A stretch of DNA of 64,000 nt from Rhea pennata (taxonomy: Eukaryota > Chordata > Aves > Rheiformes > Rheidae): contig NC_084671.1 in assembly GCF_028389875.1 (NCBI RefSeq), positions 29,073,083 through 29,137,082 on the forward strand, given 5' to 3'. Positions 12,070-41,260 of this stretch are shown in pieces. Position numbers and translations under genes: made by a program. The notes under the pieces are model-generated. The model was not told the origin of the DNA and searched no databases. It was given only the letters and a program-made list of their open reading frames with translations. Within the stretch, counting starts at the first letter, position 1. Each line of letters begins with the position of its first letter.

Positions 12070-15000
12070 ATATTGGATGGTGCTTGGGGCCAGGCGAGAT
12101 CCCATCAGGACAGAAGCTGCCTTTGGTGCGTTGAATAACCCTGCTGAGAAAGCCCTTTCCCTCTCTGTCCGTGCTGGAAGAAACCAGGCTCCAAAACTGG
12201 GTGGTAGATGCTTTGGGACAGAGGCTGTGTCTCCACTTGAGTTTGTACAGCTCCTAGCGCAGTGGGGCCTCTGTCCCATAACCAGAATCTCTGGGCAGCA
12301 ACAATGCGCTAGAGGAACTGGCCCTAAGAAAGCCTTGAAAAACAATAGCAATTGTTCTCTTTCGTTATTCCCATCTCTCCTCAGATGTCGGAGAATAGGC
12401 AGCTGCACCCTGGCTGCTTGCGGGTGGGCAGAGCAAACGCAGCAGCGTGTGCTCCTGACCTGGCGCCCGGGGCTCAGCACCAGAGCCCAAGGCAGAGACG
12501 GCTTGGTTGTGGGGAGCCGACCTGCCTGCAGCCCGTTCTCCCACTCGCTGCAGTTTCTGCAGTGGTCCCAGCTGTGCCAGCTGCTCTGGTTAGTGGTGCA
12601 AATGACTGCCGTGTGTTTATGGGTGCCTGCTCAAGACTTCTATGGGACGGGGCAGGAACCGGGCCCTCTAGCTCTCTGTTTCCTGTGGATGTGTGCACTG
12701 ACCTGTGAGTCCGTGTGTGTTCAAACCAAAGAGTTTCTCATAACAAGCAACCTTTTTGCAAAAAAAAAAAAGGGCTTATTAAAATGTGTAATGCCTCAGC
12801 ACCAGACTGTAGACGTGGCAAAGCTGTTTCCAAAGCCTGAGCTGACAAAGCCTGAATCATTATTAATATCATAATAAAAGCTCTGTGTTGTTATGTGGGC
12901 AGGGAATAAATTGACCTGTGATTCCCTTTGTAATGGGGCATTGTCTGGCCCTGTGGCGGAATTTCTTATAGCTACAGAGCAAAGGGAACATTAAAACTGC
13001 TCTTTTTTTATTGCAGGGCACACTCAGCCTCCCTGTGCGCTACGGAGTGTGGCCTCTGCGGAAAGCATGGTTCTGAGCAGAGAGGGTGTCACACTGCTGC
13101 TGAAGCTGGGGAAACTCTGGTTGGCAGAGGGGCTGTGGTGCCTGCACCTTTTCCTATTGCCCCAGAAGGTAGGAGAGGGATTTTGGTAGAGAGAAAAGGT
13201 GCTGTGCTCTGGGGCTTGCTGAACTGCGCTGACCAGGACTGAACCTTGGAGCCGTGAGTTTGTTTCCAGTCTATGCAGTGTTGTGCATCACCTCTCCCAT
13301 CACCTCTGTTATCCGTGCAAGTCCTCCTCTGGCCCAGGCATGTGGAGGCAAGTCCCTGGGCTTCCCTAGCTTGACTTTTACTGCCATTTGCCACCATCTG
13401 CCTGCCGCAAGCTACAGCATGCGGTCAGCCACTTACTGCCTGGATCAAAGGGCTAAGAGGCAAACGCTGAGGCTTCCCTGCAGGGCTGCGGCGGGAGATC
13501 CCTCTCTGCACGGGGAGTGGCTGACTCCCATCTCAGAGCCCCTGCAAGCCAGCCAGCCCCAGGGCTCAGGCGTTACCCCAAGGCCGCCTGCTTGGAGAGA
13601 CATGGCACTTGGCACACAGGCTGTTCAGCCAAACCCTCCTGCTCGTATTTCCCCATGCAGAGCTCTTAGGTTTGCATATTCCTCCTGGTTAACTGCTTCT
13701 CCTGACAGAGGAAGGTTTACATATTTGTAAAACCTTTCCCTAGCTCACCTTGCTGGTTGCAAGCGTGTGCTCTGCAGATCCACCGGGTCTTTGGGCAAGT
13801 GCCATTGCTGATAAGGTCCTACAGACCTGGGGAGCAGGAAGCGGCCACAAGTGCTCAGGGCACTTCTGAGCAGTGAGTGTGAAGTGGGGAAGTCTGCTTT
13901 GCCTCCTTTCTTTTGGCCTTAGAGCTCCATTTATTCCTTTTCCAGACAGATTTTAACTGAGGTCAAAGGCAAGCAGGTCTTTCATGTGGCAAAGTGGGGA
14001 GTCTAGGTAGAGCTCATGCGTTTCCTATGTTGCTCTGTCTCTGTCATGCCACAGACATTTGATTTCTTAGTCCCTCCTATTCTTTTGCCTCTGTGTAGAG
14101 CTGAGATCCATGGTCAAAACAGGAATCCCCCTGTCGGGATGCTTGTTTTCAGCTCCTTCAGGACCACAACCGGGCTCCTTTTTCCAGGGAATGTGGGGCT
14201 GGCAGCGAGGGGAAGGCATGTGGGCGTATGTGGTGTGTGGGCACAGAAGGCTCTGGGATGCGAGCAGTGCTGGTGGCTCACCAGCGGACAGGCAGGAATT
14301 GCTCCCAGACGCTGCTCTGTGCCTGGGAAGCTAGCAGCGGGACTTGCAGCACTGGAGTGGCTTTGTGCTTGTTTGGTGTCGTTCCTGAAAATGGTGGCTT
14401 TTACAATCCTTGCAGTCCTCGGACAAAACTTTCCTGGCAAAACCCTTTCAAAATTTCTGGGAATGAAGCTTTTGAAAGGAGACAGTGTTAAAGGCAATTA
14501 CTCTTTTGTCCAATGCTGACAGGTTTACTGGTGCAAAGACTTCCTGTGGGAATCTAGCTTGTGCCAGCGGGCTGGACTCAGAGAACTGAATTTGCTCCAG
14601 GAAATACGGTGAAGATTTTCTGCTTAAAACAAAGGGCAGAACCAATGAAGGAGGATGACAGCCCTGGTTTTTCTTCCCTTTCTGTCTGCTCCAGTCTGCT
14701 TATTTGTCTCCTGTTTTTACTCTGTGTTGCCCATGGGACCTATGGGGCTGGAAGTGTGTTTATTTGTACACTACCTTGTGCAGTCTGGCCCCAATCTGCA
14801 TGGCCTCTGGGCACTGTTGCGACAGGAACGCTAACTAAGAGCAAACCATGTGCTGAATGGCCCTTGGTCCTTGCTAGGCTCTTGCAGGCTGCATTCAGTT
14901 GAACATTACTGTTGGCAAAGAGGCCTGTGTTTAAAGCTGCTTTGGGCATTAGGGAATTGCAGTAAAAGAAAGTAAATTAGAGCTGCAAAGGTGCCCTGAG

Positions 15001-15529
15001 TAGGCTCAGCATGTGCTGAAGCAGTGCTTTCAACCTCATCGTGTGGCCGGGGGCCTGGGCATCTGTGTGTTGGGGCTAGTCACTGAACGTCACTGCCAAA
15101 CGGCCCTTACTGAGCAAGGGGGGAACATCCAAGGACTGATTCGGAGGGGAGCTGTGAGAGCCAGTGTTTTCAGGACCTTTGTTGGAAGTGGAAGATAATC
15201 CTTTGGGACTGGCCTCCAGCCAGCATCCGCTGCAAACTGGGGAGGAAATCTGGGTGTGGTGGAGAAATGTAACGCTTGGCTCTGGACATGAGAGAGATCT
15301 CAACCATACCAGGACTCATCAAAAAGACTTGAAAGCAAAAGTCCCTTGGGGAAGATTGGGATATTTTTGCTTCCTAGCAGGGCTGGAGTTTCACCCATAG
15401 CATTGGAGGAGTCATATAATCACAGGGAGTGCTGGCACAGGGGCCTCCTCAGGCTGGTCTCCTGTCTAGCGTCCCACTTACGGTGGGTCTGTCACTAGTA
15501 CCAGGTCACATCAGTGATGACTTTGTCTA
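12070..15529. other. intergenic DNA without recognisable gene
   Basis: Long open frames (for example about 12077-12874 and 14016-14519) lack domains and compositional coding signal, and no pair of them can be joined by convincing splice sites into a known protein. I see no RNA gene and no recent mobile element here. Confidence 0.55.
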
Positions 15530-15700
15530 GCTGAGTCTTCAAAACTTCCAAGGAGGGAGACCCTGTTCCTCTCTGAGTGCCTAGCCCAGGGTGTCCGACC
15601 ATCCAGAGCAGGTGCTTTCTCTTGTGTCTAACTCAAACTTTTCATGTTCAATCTGTAGCGTTGCCCTGAAAACAATTCGTCCCGTCATTTTCATAACCGA
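15530..15700 (-). mobile_element. ancient CR1 3' relic
   Basis: The plus strand reads 'ttcaaaacttccaaggaggg', then 'agaccctgttcctctctgag', which resembles the antisense of the CR1 3' block seen intact at 9.7 kb ('aatatctccagagaaggaga' onward). Divergence is high and the ends are unclear. The identification rests on this short similarity only. Confidence 0.5.
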
Positions 15701-18700
15701 CCCTGAAGGGCTGATCTCTTGCCCTGCTGCTAGTGCCCGGAGAGAGGCAGGGCTGCTGTGGGACACACGCATGCTGTGGCTGTGCCCTTCTCCACACTAG
15801 CCCCTTGGGATGCAGGTGAGACCAGCTCTGCATGTTCAGCATTCACTGCCGACTTCTTCACCTTACAGTGTCCCTTGGAAAGGGCTTTCTTCCCCAGGAG
15901 GTCCTGTCTCCCGCTTCTCCTGAGGGTCTTTGTTCTGTCCCCAGCCCTGGAGCAAGGCCAGCAGCTCCAAGAAGGATTCTGGAGTCCTTCTTGCTATAAT
16001 TTATTCACTACCACCAAAACAAGCCCTCCTTCGCTGATGCTTCTTTCTTCCCTCTGAAGTTTCCCAGCTGCTGTGAGAGCAGCTTTTGAAGATGACACCT
16101 GCACAGTAGCCAGCTGGGTTCAACTGGCTCCCCCAGCCCTTCAGTACAAGAATCATGGGGCGCAGGGAAGGCACAGCTTGGCTGCCCACTGCACTGCCGT
16201 GCCTTGCAGGAGGATGCCCACTGCTGGCCATAATCCAGACCCTGGTTAGAAAGGGTGAGCCCTTCTGAGCTGGCCATCTGATTAAAAGAGCCTAAGATTG
16301 GGATGACTTTGAGTTGTAGAGCAACTGGGTCCGATGTTTGCCTGAAAGGGGGGGCGTTGCTGGCCAAAGTTTGCATTCAGCCCTGCTTTACAGCAGGGGG
16401 TTGGTTGATCCTGATGGTGAAGCCTCCATTCCAAGGCCAGGCTGGGAACTTCCACAAGATGTGTGGGTGCATCTTGTGGAGTGTGAGCTGATGGTCAGCA
16501 CCCCTTGAAGAGATGACCTGGAAAGTGGTCCACAGCCATACAACTCTTTACCAAATCCTAGGCTATGGAGTTGGGAGGCCAGATATGTCTGTGCAACCAA
16601 TGGTAGAGGGTCCCTTAATTTGCCACCGACGGTCTCTGCATGTGTGCAATATTTTATGTTAGAAAGAGCCTTTGCAAATGTCGGGAATAAAGACTGAAAT
16701 GAATAGGGCATAACAAGCCCTGAAAAGTGTCTGCTAATAATAAGGGATGAGTTATGGTCTTGGAAAAACAGAAACGTTAGCCTATGTGCAGCGTCCAGTG
16801 TATCCCTGGTCTTGATTAGGTGCCCTTCTCAGACCATCCTCTGCATGTGAGCTCTACTTGAAATGTATTGTCTACAGAAGCATTTCTCAACCTTTTCTAA
16901 TCCAGGGATGGCCAAACCTTTTTGGTAGAAATCCAAGGATCATTTTGTTCAAAGCTGCCACATGGTTTTATTTACAACCCATAAGAATTAGGCAAATGTC
17001 TGGCTGTTTGTCTCTTTTATTTCATCCTCTCTCACTTGCTTGTGTGCATAGGAATGTGTGCGTGTGTGTTTAGAAATGATTTTACAGACCACTTCCTAGT
17101 GTTTTGGGGACAAGGAGCAGATCTTGGACCGAACATGACAGTAAGCAAAGAAATGGGCTTGATATCCTTTTACTTAACATCATGGATCAGCTCTCCAGGT
17201 AGGTCTGACAAGGGAGAAAAGCCCCAGACACAATCCAAGCCACCTCAGCAACCATCAACTCCACTTTGCTGGAGTTGAAAGCTCCCTGAAGCCCCAAGGG
17301 CAGCTGTGCATGTGCCCAGAGTTCCTCCGCACTGAGTAGAGCTCCCCGTCCTTGCAAGGCCCAGAGTGTGGCCATCCAACCCAGGTCAGGGTCCCAAGCT
17401 CAAGGATGCTAAAAATCCTTGAGAACCATAAACATCTCCATCTTCACCCTGAAACAAGCTTCAGTGTGAAGCTTTGGGGCCATCCCATTCATTAATAGTG
17501 CAAGACTAACAAGCAGACCACATCGCTAGGCTAACTAGTATCTTTCTCATCCTTTATGCTGATAAACAAGAATTTTTATTTCTCCACTTCCTTTACAGTT
17601 CTCAGGTTCCCCCACTTCTGGATGAAGTACCCTTTCCCCCCTCCACAGCAGACCCAGGAGCAGAAATAGCTTTTGGAGGCAGTGGGGAGGGTAGAGGCCT
17701 GACAGGAAGCCTGGAGGTCTCAGTGCCCTTGAAGAGGTGCTGAAGTTGTGCAGGGTGCTGCTCAAAAGGTGCTGTACCTTTCTGTGTCACATTAGGACCT
17801 GGCTGGGGGACGGGACAACTCCTGCACAGTTCTTCCGTGAGCTGCATGAGGCTCCCAAGCGGGACTTTTCCTCCCTCCCCAGGAGGAGTTGTACGGGTTG
17901 TGCATGGCGGTGGGTCCAGGACACATGGATATCCCTGCCTGCTGGGGCAGGTCACCCTGGGTGTGGGCCTTTACAGACCTTTGAAGACCCAGGGCTGCAC
18001 TGGTTGGCGTTAGCGGGTGACGCTCTGTTCGGGGCACTTCCAAAAATCAGACCGTTTATGTAAGTCCCCCGCTAAGGATGCAGGGGCTGCGCTGCCAGCT
18101 CTCAAAGCCATGCTTAACTTGACACATGTGTGCGGTCCTGTTAAATGTGGTGGCTCTGATTCTTATTTGTGCTGAGTCCCTTTGCGCCAACCTGCCAGAA
18201 GGGAAGGAGCCTTCCAACGAGCGTGCTTTGCTCCGTGACCTTTTCCTTTCAAACATGCCACTCCATCTGCCAGCCAGGCTCAGGGCCTGGCTCTTCCCTT
18301 GCCAGCAGGGCCAGGATCCTGATGGGTGAATGCTGAGGTGATGTCCCGTTGATGTGAGATGACCAGCCCTTGAGCTTGCTGGCATCTGTGGGGCAATGGG
18401 GAGTGCTGCAACAGGCTAAGACCATTAGTAAGACTTTCCCCTGCAGCTTGGACCTCCCTTATTGCCCTGCAATCCCGCTGGCAGCTGCCATTTGCGGACT
18501 GCCCTGGCTCTGTGCAGCTGGTGGACAGGGAGGCTGTGCCCAAGATGCTGTCCTCAGCCTGGGGATAAGGGCTGGCTTAGAAAAGGGATTAGGAACCAGT
18601 ATTCTCCAGGTGGAGCTGCTTACTCACGATCCAGGTGGAGCCCCTAATTTGGGGGATGGCATGGGCCTTGCAAGGAGGGGGAGCTCCACTCAGTGTGGAG

Positions 18701-19599
18701 GAATTCTGGGCATATGCACAGCTGCTCTTGGGACTTCTGGGAGCTTTCAGCTCCAACAAAGTGGCACCAGCAGCATTTGGGCACCTCTGGGCATAGCTGG
18801 CAGCTCATTTGGGGATTTTGGATGGAGGCAAGTGCTGCTCTGCTTTGCCACGCGCTTGTATCCATCATGGGCTGTGTCCTTTGTGGTCTTGACAAATCCT
18901 GCATAGATGGTCCCCAGCTAGGCACGTTTACAGCTCCATGGAGTGTGGGGGTGGTCAGACGTTGGAGAGGCACATTTGTGGATGCATCTTTGGCTGTTCC
19001 TTGCTGATGATACCCTGGTTTGCAACGCAACTACTTGGCATTTTGTCCCAGCCATCAGCTTTCTATTCTGCAGTTTGCCTTGCGGGAAAACTTGGTGGGG
19101 GGGAGCTAATTTCAATTGTTTGGAGAATGGAAGTAACTTGTTTTGTGGCTAGAGAAACCAAGCAGGGCTTGCAGTGTGCAGGGAGTTTTTCCACTGCTGT
19201 CTCCTGTTTGAATATTGTAACCTCGGGGGGTTCTAAACTAACGCTTGGCATGTCTCTGCCTTCCTTGTAGCAGATCCGGTTCTGTTGTCTGGCCTTTGGG
19301 CTGGGAGTGTGGCCCAGGGCACCAGCACAGTGGCTGTGCATCACCCACACAAGGCATTTTGGGGGGAGGGGGAAATGCACCTTGTGGGGTCTGGCTTTTT
19401 TGGGGCAGGGTGGAGTGAACAGGAGAAGACAGAGGATTCCCCCAATATGGATAAGGATGACGCCACCAAAAGCCTGGGGCTTTTAGGGATAGTGAGCTTC
19501 TCACCTTGGCCTCTCTCGACAGGGGCAAATCTCCTACCTACCCCCGTGTGACCCCAGAAAAATGAATCACCAAATATGAAAGGATGGGGGAAAAAAAAA
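15701..19599. other. intergenic DNA upstream of TSPEAR, no recognisable gene
   Basis: Nothing in this stretch translates to a recognisable protein, and no further repeat family stands out. It could hold distal regulatory DNA or non-coding exons for TSPEAR, but the sequence alone does not show it. Confidence 0.5.
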
Positions 19600-20117
19600 T
19601 CCCTCCCCAAAGCCGCCTTCCAGAGGGTTGGGCAAAAGATAAAAGCTCTCCAGGGAAACAGGACTCCTCCTCTCCCACCACCGACTTCTCATTTAAATGT
19701 CTGTGAGCGCTGGCTGCAGCCAACACTGCCTTTGCAGCCGCTGCACGAGAGCCTGCGCCCCGTCACTGCAGGACACCCACACGCCTATACGCCCTGCCTC
19801 AGCAGCCCCCCACCTGCACCCACTGCCTTCGCCTGGCCCCGGGGGGGAAGATGCCCATGCTCCTCCTGCCCACAGAGTGGGCAGGTCGAGGTGGAGGTTA
19901 GCACTGCGGCCCGGCTCCGGAGGAGAGGCCAAGCAGCGCCGCAGTGTGGCACGTCCCTGAGGAGGGTCGCCAGGCCCTCAGGACACCCTTCGGGGTGCCT
20001 TTGGGTGGCCCTGTGTGCAGACTATGCAAGAGCACCTGGGAGGCCTGAGCAGAGCAGCACAGAGGACGTGAAGCCTGGGGAGCGCCGGTGGATGGACCCG
20101 GTGAGGCCAGCCCCCTG
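19600..20117 (+). promoter_or_regulatory. TSPEAR: probable TSPEAR promoter and 5' UTR, GC-rich
   Basis: GC content and CpG density rise just before the TSPEAR start codon, most clearly at about 19740-20000. A TATA-like ATAAAAG lies at about 19639 and an AT-rich CATTTAAATG at about 19690. No upstream non-coding exon or acceptor is evident before the ATG at 20118, so transcription may start in this stretch. The start site itself cannot be fixed from sequence. Confidence 0.45.
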
Positions 20118-37081
<16,964 letters not shown>

Positions 37082-38235
37082 GGTGGCCAAGATGCGCTCA
37101 GCTCACCATGAAGACCAGAGAAAGCTGTGCACTGAGGTGAGGATGGACCATGGTGCCTCAGGAGACCAGTATTGGTGGCCTCAGTGTCAGCCTCAGGGCC
37201 ACTTGGCTGGGAGATCTGCAGAAGGAAGAGGAGGAGGGGAGCTCCCAGGTGCTACCTGCAGCCCTGTTTAGGGACCTGGCAAAGAGACCTTGATCCTGCT
37301 TTTGAGCAGCCTCTCCTGAGCCAGCTCTTCCAACATGTCCCAAGGTCATGCCACAAGGACCAGGTCCTCTCCAAGGTGCCTGGAGCCAAAGCGTTTCCCT
37401 GGCTATGTGGCATGAGGGGCTCACTCAGGACCACAGTGCTAGGCACTCTCCAGCCAGGAGGGTCCCAGGGCTGCTTTTGGACTGGCCAGAGCTCACTCAA
37501 GGCCAGGGAAAAAAAGGCCAAGCAGAGCACATGCTATTGGGAGAAAATGGCATATCAGAAATCAGGAAAAAAAGTAGCTTCAGGATCAGGCTTTCCAGCG
37601 CTTGGAGCTATGACATTGCCAATGACCAGTCTGACCCATCACACTTTGTGTCCATTCTTGGACTGTCTCTGTGGGGTGCCCATCTTGAGACACACCGCAT
37701 CTCCGGCCATCCATGCTGGCTGATGACTGTGCCAGCATCCTTTATGCTGTGCTAGACTTCATCCCCATGCCCTGCTGCTGCACAGTACCTGCAGACCTTC
37801 CTGCTCCACCTCAGCTGATTTTGGTTTTTCTTGCTGAGCAATGTGTGCGTATTGTACAGATCAATAGATATATTTTACAGCCAGATTTGGCAGACAGAGC
37901 TGTTGTTTGTCACAATTGGCATGACATAGGTGGTGGGACAGTCATTTGTACTGAATTTGAAGGGTTTTATAGTCTTGCTTTGATGTGTTGCTGGTGTCCA
38001 CCACCCCATTTTATGCTGGTCCTCAGTCCTCTCTCCATGGAATGAGTGATCCTCAGGCAAATCTGTCACCCGTTAAAACTGATCTGCTGTCCGCTGGTAT
38101 GGAAAAGACCAAGAACTGCTCTAGGTGAAACTGTGGCCTCTTTTCCTCACCTTTCTTTGTGATGGAGAAGGGTGGACTTCTGCTTAACTGGAGCTCTAAT
38201 AAACCACATGCACAATAAACTAACCCTACATCCCA
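37082..38235 (+). other. TSPEAR: TSPEAR 3' UTR (predicted)
   Basis: About 1.15 kb separate the stop codon from two poly(A) hexamers at 38198 and 38214. No other gene is seen in the interval. The cleavage site, expected 10-30 bases after the signals, is inferred. Confidence 0.6.
38198..38219 (+). promoter_or_regulatory. TSPEAR: twin poly(A) signals for TSPEAR
   Basis: AATAAA occurs at 38198-38203 and again at 38214-38219 on the plus strand, the first good signals downstream of the TSPEAR stop. Confidence 0.65.
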
Positions 38236-38695
38236 CACATGCTGCAGGTGCTTGAGCTGCTACCCACAGTGGAGGCTTTTCCGTCAATCCATGCAGCTCC
38301 TCCAGGGGATCTCTATGCGCTTATTGATCTCCTTTGGGCTCTGGCAGGGGTTGGAGGGGACTAGGCTATGGGGAAAAGGTGAGGATGGGTAGCAGTCCCA
38401 GTGCCCCAATACCCAACCTAAGACCAGCATTATCCTTGACCTGGGCTCAGATGGTAACCCCCATCCCTGAGCTGGCTTCAATCCACCTAGTAGAGGGGGG
38501 CTTGTGAGTCTCTATCTGGTTTGAACCACCCCACAGGAGCCTGTAGCTTCTCCAAGGGCTGCCTTGGGCTCATCAGTATCCACGATGCTCCCACGGACCA
38601 GCCCTAGAGCTGCCCACAGATGGCTCTAACCAGGGCCCCAGGGCTACAAAGTAAATCAAGGATGAGTAGGAGCTGGTGCATTTACCCATGCTTGC

Positions 38696-38698
<3 letters not shown>

Positions 38699-38724
<26 letters not shown>
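38699..38724. repeat. (CA)13 microsatellite
   Basis: This pure CA repeat lies in the TSPEAR-LRRC3 convergent spacer, about 80 bases before the CR1 fragment. Confidence 0.97.
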
Positions 38725-38726
<2 letters not shown>

Positions 38727-38801
38727 CAAACCAGCACTGGCCACTTGGAAATACTTCTTTCATCCATACATCAAGCTACCTGCAAAGTAGGAAGAGACCA
38801 C

Positions 38802-39360
38802 AGCTGTGTGTGCCCTTGTGGCCAGAAAGGCCAATGGTCTCCTGGGGTGCATTAGGAAGAATGTTGCCAGCAGGTTGAGGGAGGTGATCCTGCCCCTCTA
38901 CTCAGCCCTGCTGAGGCCTCATCTTCAGTACCGCATACAGTTCTGGGCTCCCCAGTACAAGAGAGATATGGAGCTACTGGAGAGAGTCCAGCGTAGGGCT
39001 ACAAAGATGATCAGAGGGCTGGAGCATCTGCCCTATGAGGAATGGCTGTGAGAACTAGATAGGGTGTCAAGGGGACGGGGACAAATTCTTTTCGGTAGTG
39101 CCATGCGACAGGACAAGAGGCAATGGGCACAAACTGACCCACAGGGAGTTCCACCTGAATATAAGGAAGAACTTCTTCCTGTGAGAGTGACAGAGCACTG
39201 GAAGAGGTTGCCCAGAGAGGTTGTGGAGTCTCCTTCTCTGGAGATATTCAAAACCCGCCTGGATGCAACCCTGTCTAACATGCTCTAGGTGTCCCTGCTT
39301 GAGCAGGGAGGTTGGACTGGATGATCTCCAGAGGTCCCTTCCAACCTTACCGATTCTGTA
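38802..39360 (+). mobile_element. 5'-truncated CR1 LINE, 3' end only
   Basis: The plus strand starts inside the CR1 ORF2 C-terminal region ([20 protein letters not shown], then [20 protein letters not shown]), meets a stop at about 39049, and continues through the CR1 3' block to ACCGATTCTGTA near 39358. It is closely related to the minus-strand copy at 9.6 kb. It sits between the convergent TSPEAR and LRRC3 3' ends and disrupts neither coding region. Confidence 0.93.
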
Positions 39361-40329
39361 TGGACCCATCCATGACTTCTGGGCCACTAGTTGTCCATGA
39401 GGATGAAGCAGACGCAACAGGATGCTGGGGTGACCATGGCCCTCTGCCTCCACCCACCATGGCTCCTCCTGTCTCTCCCAACTGGTCCAGAGCATTGCTC
39501 AGCCCTTCCTCAGCCCCTGAATTTCTTGTTCAGAACTGGAGACAACCACTCTGACCCCAGGCAGCTATGCAAAGACCACAGAAGGTGCAAACCCCCAGGG
39601 AAGAGGGTTGGGGAGGAAGTGTTGACTGATCCACCCTTGGATCCAGGCCAAAGAGAGCCTATTTGTGCAGCCCCTGCAGATCTCTCCATCATGTCTGCCT
39701 GACAACATGCTTCCCTGGCCCAGTGGCAGATAAGACTTGCTCTGCCGAGAAGGCTCATTTCCTCCTGCTTGTGAATGAGGCAGAATTCAATTTGCTTCCA
39801 TTGCTCTGAGTCAAGAGCAGCATCTTTAATTCAGCCCTGAGATGGAGGAAGGGCAAAACAGGGCAAGTCATCTCTGCACTTACCCGGCATGATGTAGAAA
39901 CACAATTTGGTCTGCAGAGCAAACTTACTCTCCTCTGCCACCTCTGCATGAGGCAGGTTAGGGTGCAGGTAGAGAGGATGCAATCTAATGGGAGCCACAC
40001 TGGTACTTTGAATTTAGGGCTGTCTACATCAGGACAGATCGATTTCATACAAGGGCAACCCCCCTAAACCACCATCATTCTCCCTCACCATCTGAGGCAG
40101 GACTCCTGGTTTCTCTTTCCAGCTGAGGTATAGGCTGATGCAAAAGCTTGAGGACCATGCCTGGAGCTTGAGACAAGCCTATGAGGAAAGACTCACCTCT
40201 GGAAGCAGGATGAACCAAGGGCAGAGAGGATGCCTAGGAATCTGGCTGCAGGGGAGGTTCAGACCCCCAGCTCCCAATCTGCACACTGTCTCCCAGATGC
40301 CCAGCTCTCAGCACAAGGAAACCCCAGGG
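39361..40329. other. intergenic spacer, no feature seen
   Basis: This is non-repetitive DNA between the CR1 end and the inferred LRRC3 poly(A) site. No coding exon or RNA gene is recognisable. Confidence 0.5.
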
Positions 40330-41260
40330 GCTTTTCCTAGGTGCAGGGTTTTATTGAGAAAACAAAGGTTTAGGAGAACATCCCGCAGCTGCCAGTGGCA
40401 AGTGGGGGCTATCAAGATGCCATGGGACTGAGGATGACGTCCTGCTCTCTGCAAGGCTGGTCTTTTGTTGGCGCCATGATAGGATGATCCTGCTGCATGG
40501 ACCAGCCTGTTCCTCTCCACTGCAGGTTTCAGGGTCCACGGCTTTCCTTGAAGAGGCAGAGCAAAGCGAGAGGGCCCCACAAGTGCCTCTGTCACCATCC
40601 GTGTCCCCATGGGCCTGTTCTCTCCAAACCATGTGGACCGCAAGTGATGGGGCTGGGCTGGTTTCCCTGCTAGCCTGGCTGGCAGCTGGCGCTCTTGTGG
40701 GGAAGATGGGTGCTCTGTGCTGGGAAGATTTTTCCCCCATGTTCCTGCACTCTATAGGCAAGTCGTAATCAGGAGCATCCCCTGCACCTCCCCTCTGCAT
40801 CCCCCACCATGTTACTCTCCCATGCTTGGTCTAGGGTTGCTGGATTTGGCTCCAGACCCCTGACTCCATCCCTGCTGGGGTGGTCACTGGCACTGGTTTG
40901 CAGGACCAGAGCAGACACCGGCATTATCTTGTATCTCCAGATATTGCTGGAGATATGCCTGTCTGGGAATTGCATTTCCGCCTGGGCCTGGGAACTCTTG
41001 CTCTCCAAAGGCACTGGATGCTCTCTACCAAGGAGCTCCATGCAGAGAGCAGGCCATATCCTGTCACACTTTGTCTGGGTCCAGGATTAGCAGCAATATA
41101 AAGCACACAAAGGCTTGCACATTGCCCAGGAAGGGATGGCTGCTGTTGAGGTTATGCCAAAACACAATTTCTCAGGAAAATCCTGTAAAGAAGCTTTGAA
41201 GCCCACGAAAATGCCACTGGTTCTCCGCAAGGAGCTGGAAACAAAGCACCCAATCTTGCA
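40330..41260 (-). other. LRRC3: LRRC3 3' UTR (predicted)
   Basis: The minus strand after the LRRC3 stop is free of other genes for about 0.9 kb and reaches an AATAAA at 40355-40350. The extent is inferred from that signal. Confidence 0.55.
40350..40355 (-). promoter_or_regulatory. LRRC3: poly(A) signal for LRRC3
   Basis: The plus strand reads TTTATT, giving AATAAA on the minus strand about 0.9 kb past the LRRC3 stop codon. The local sequence, TTCTCAATAAAACCCTGCAC, looks like a typical site. Confidence 0.55.

Noticed and set aside
12077-12874. Plus-strand open frame of 265 codons
   Set aside because: No domain is recognisable, a 194-codon frame runs antisense through part of it, and it follows directly on a CR1 3' end. 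No splice partner is seen.
14016-14519. Plus-strand open frame of 167 codons
   Set aside because: No recognisable domain or conserved motif, and a 127-codon antisense frame covers the same DNA.
39067-39495. Minus-strand open frame of 142 codons
   Set aside because: It is the antisense of the CR1 3' end at 38.8-39.36 kb.
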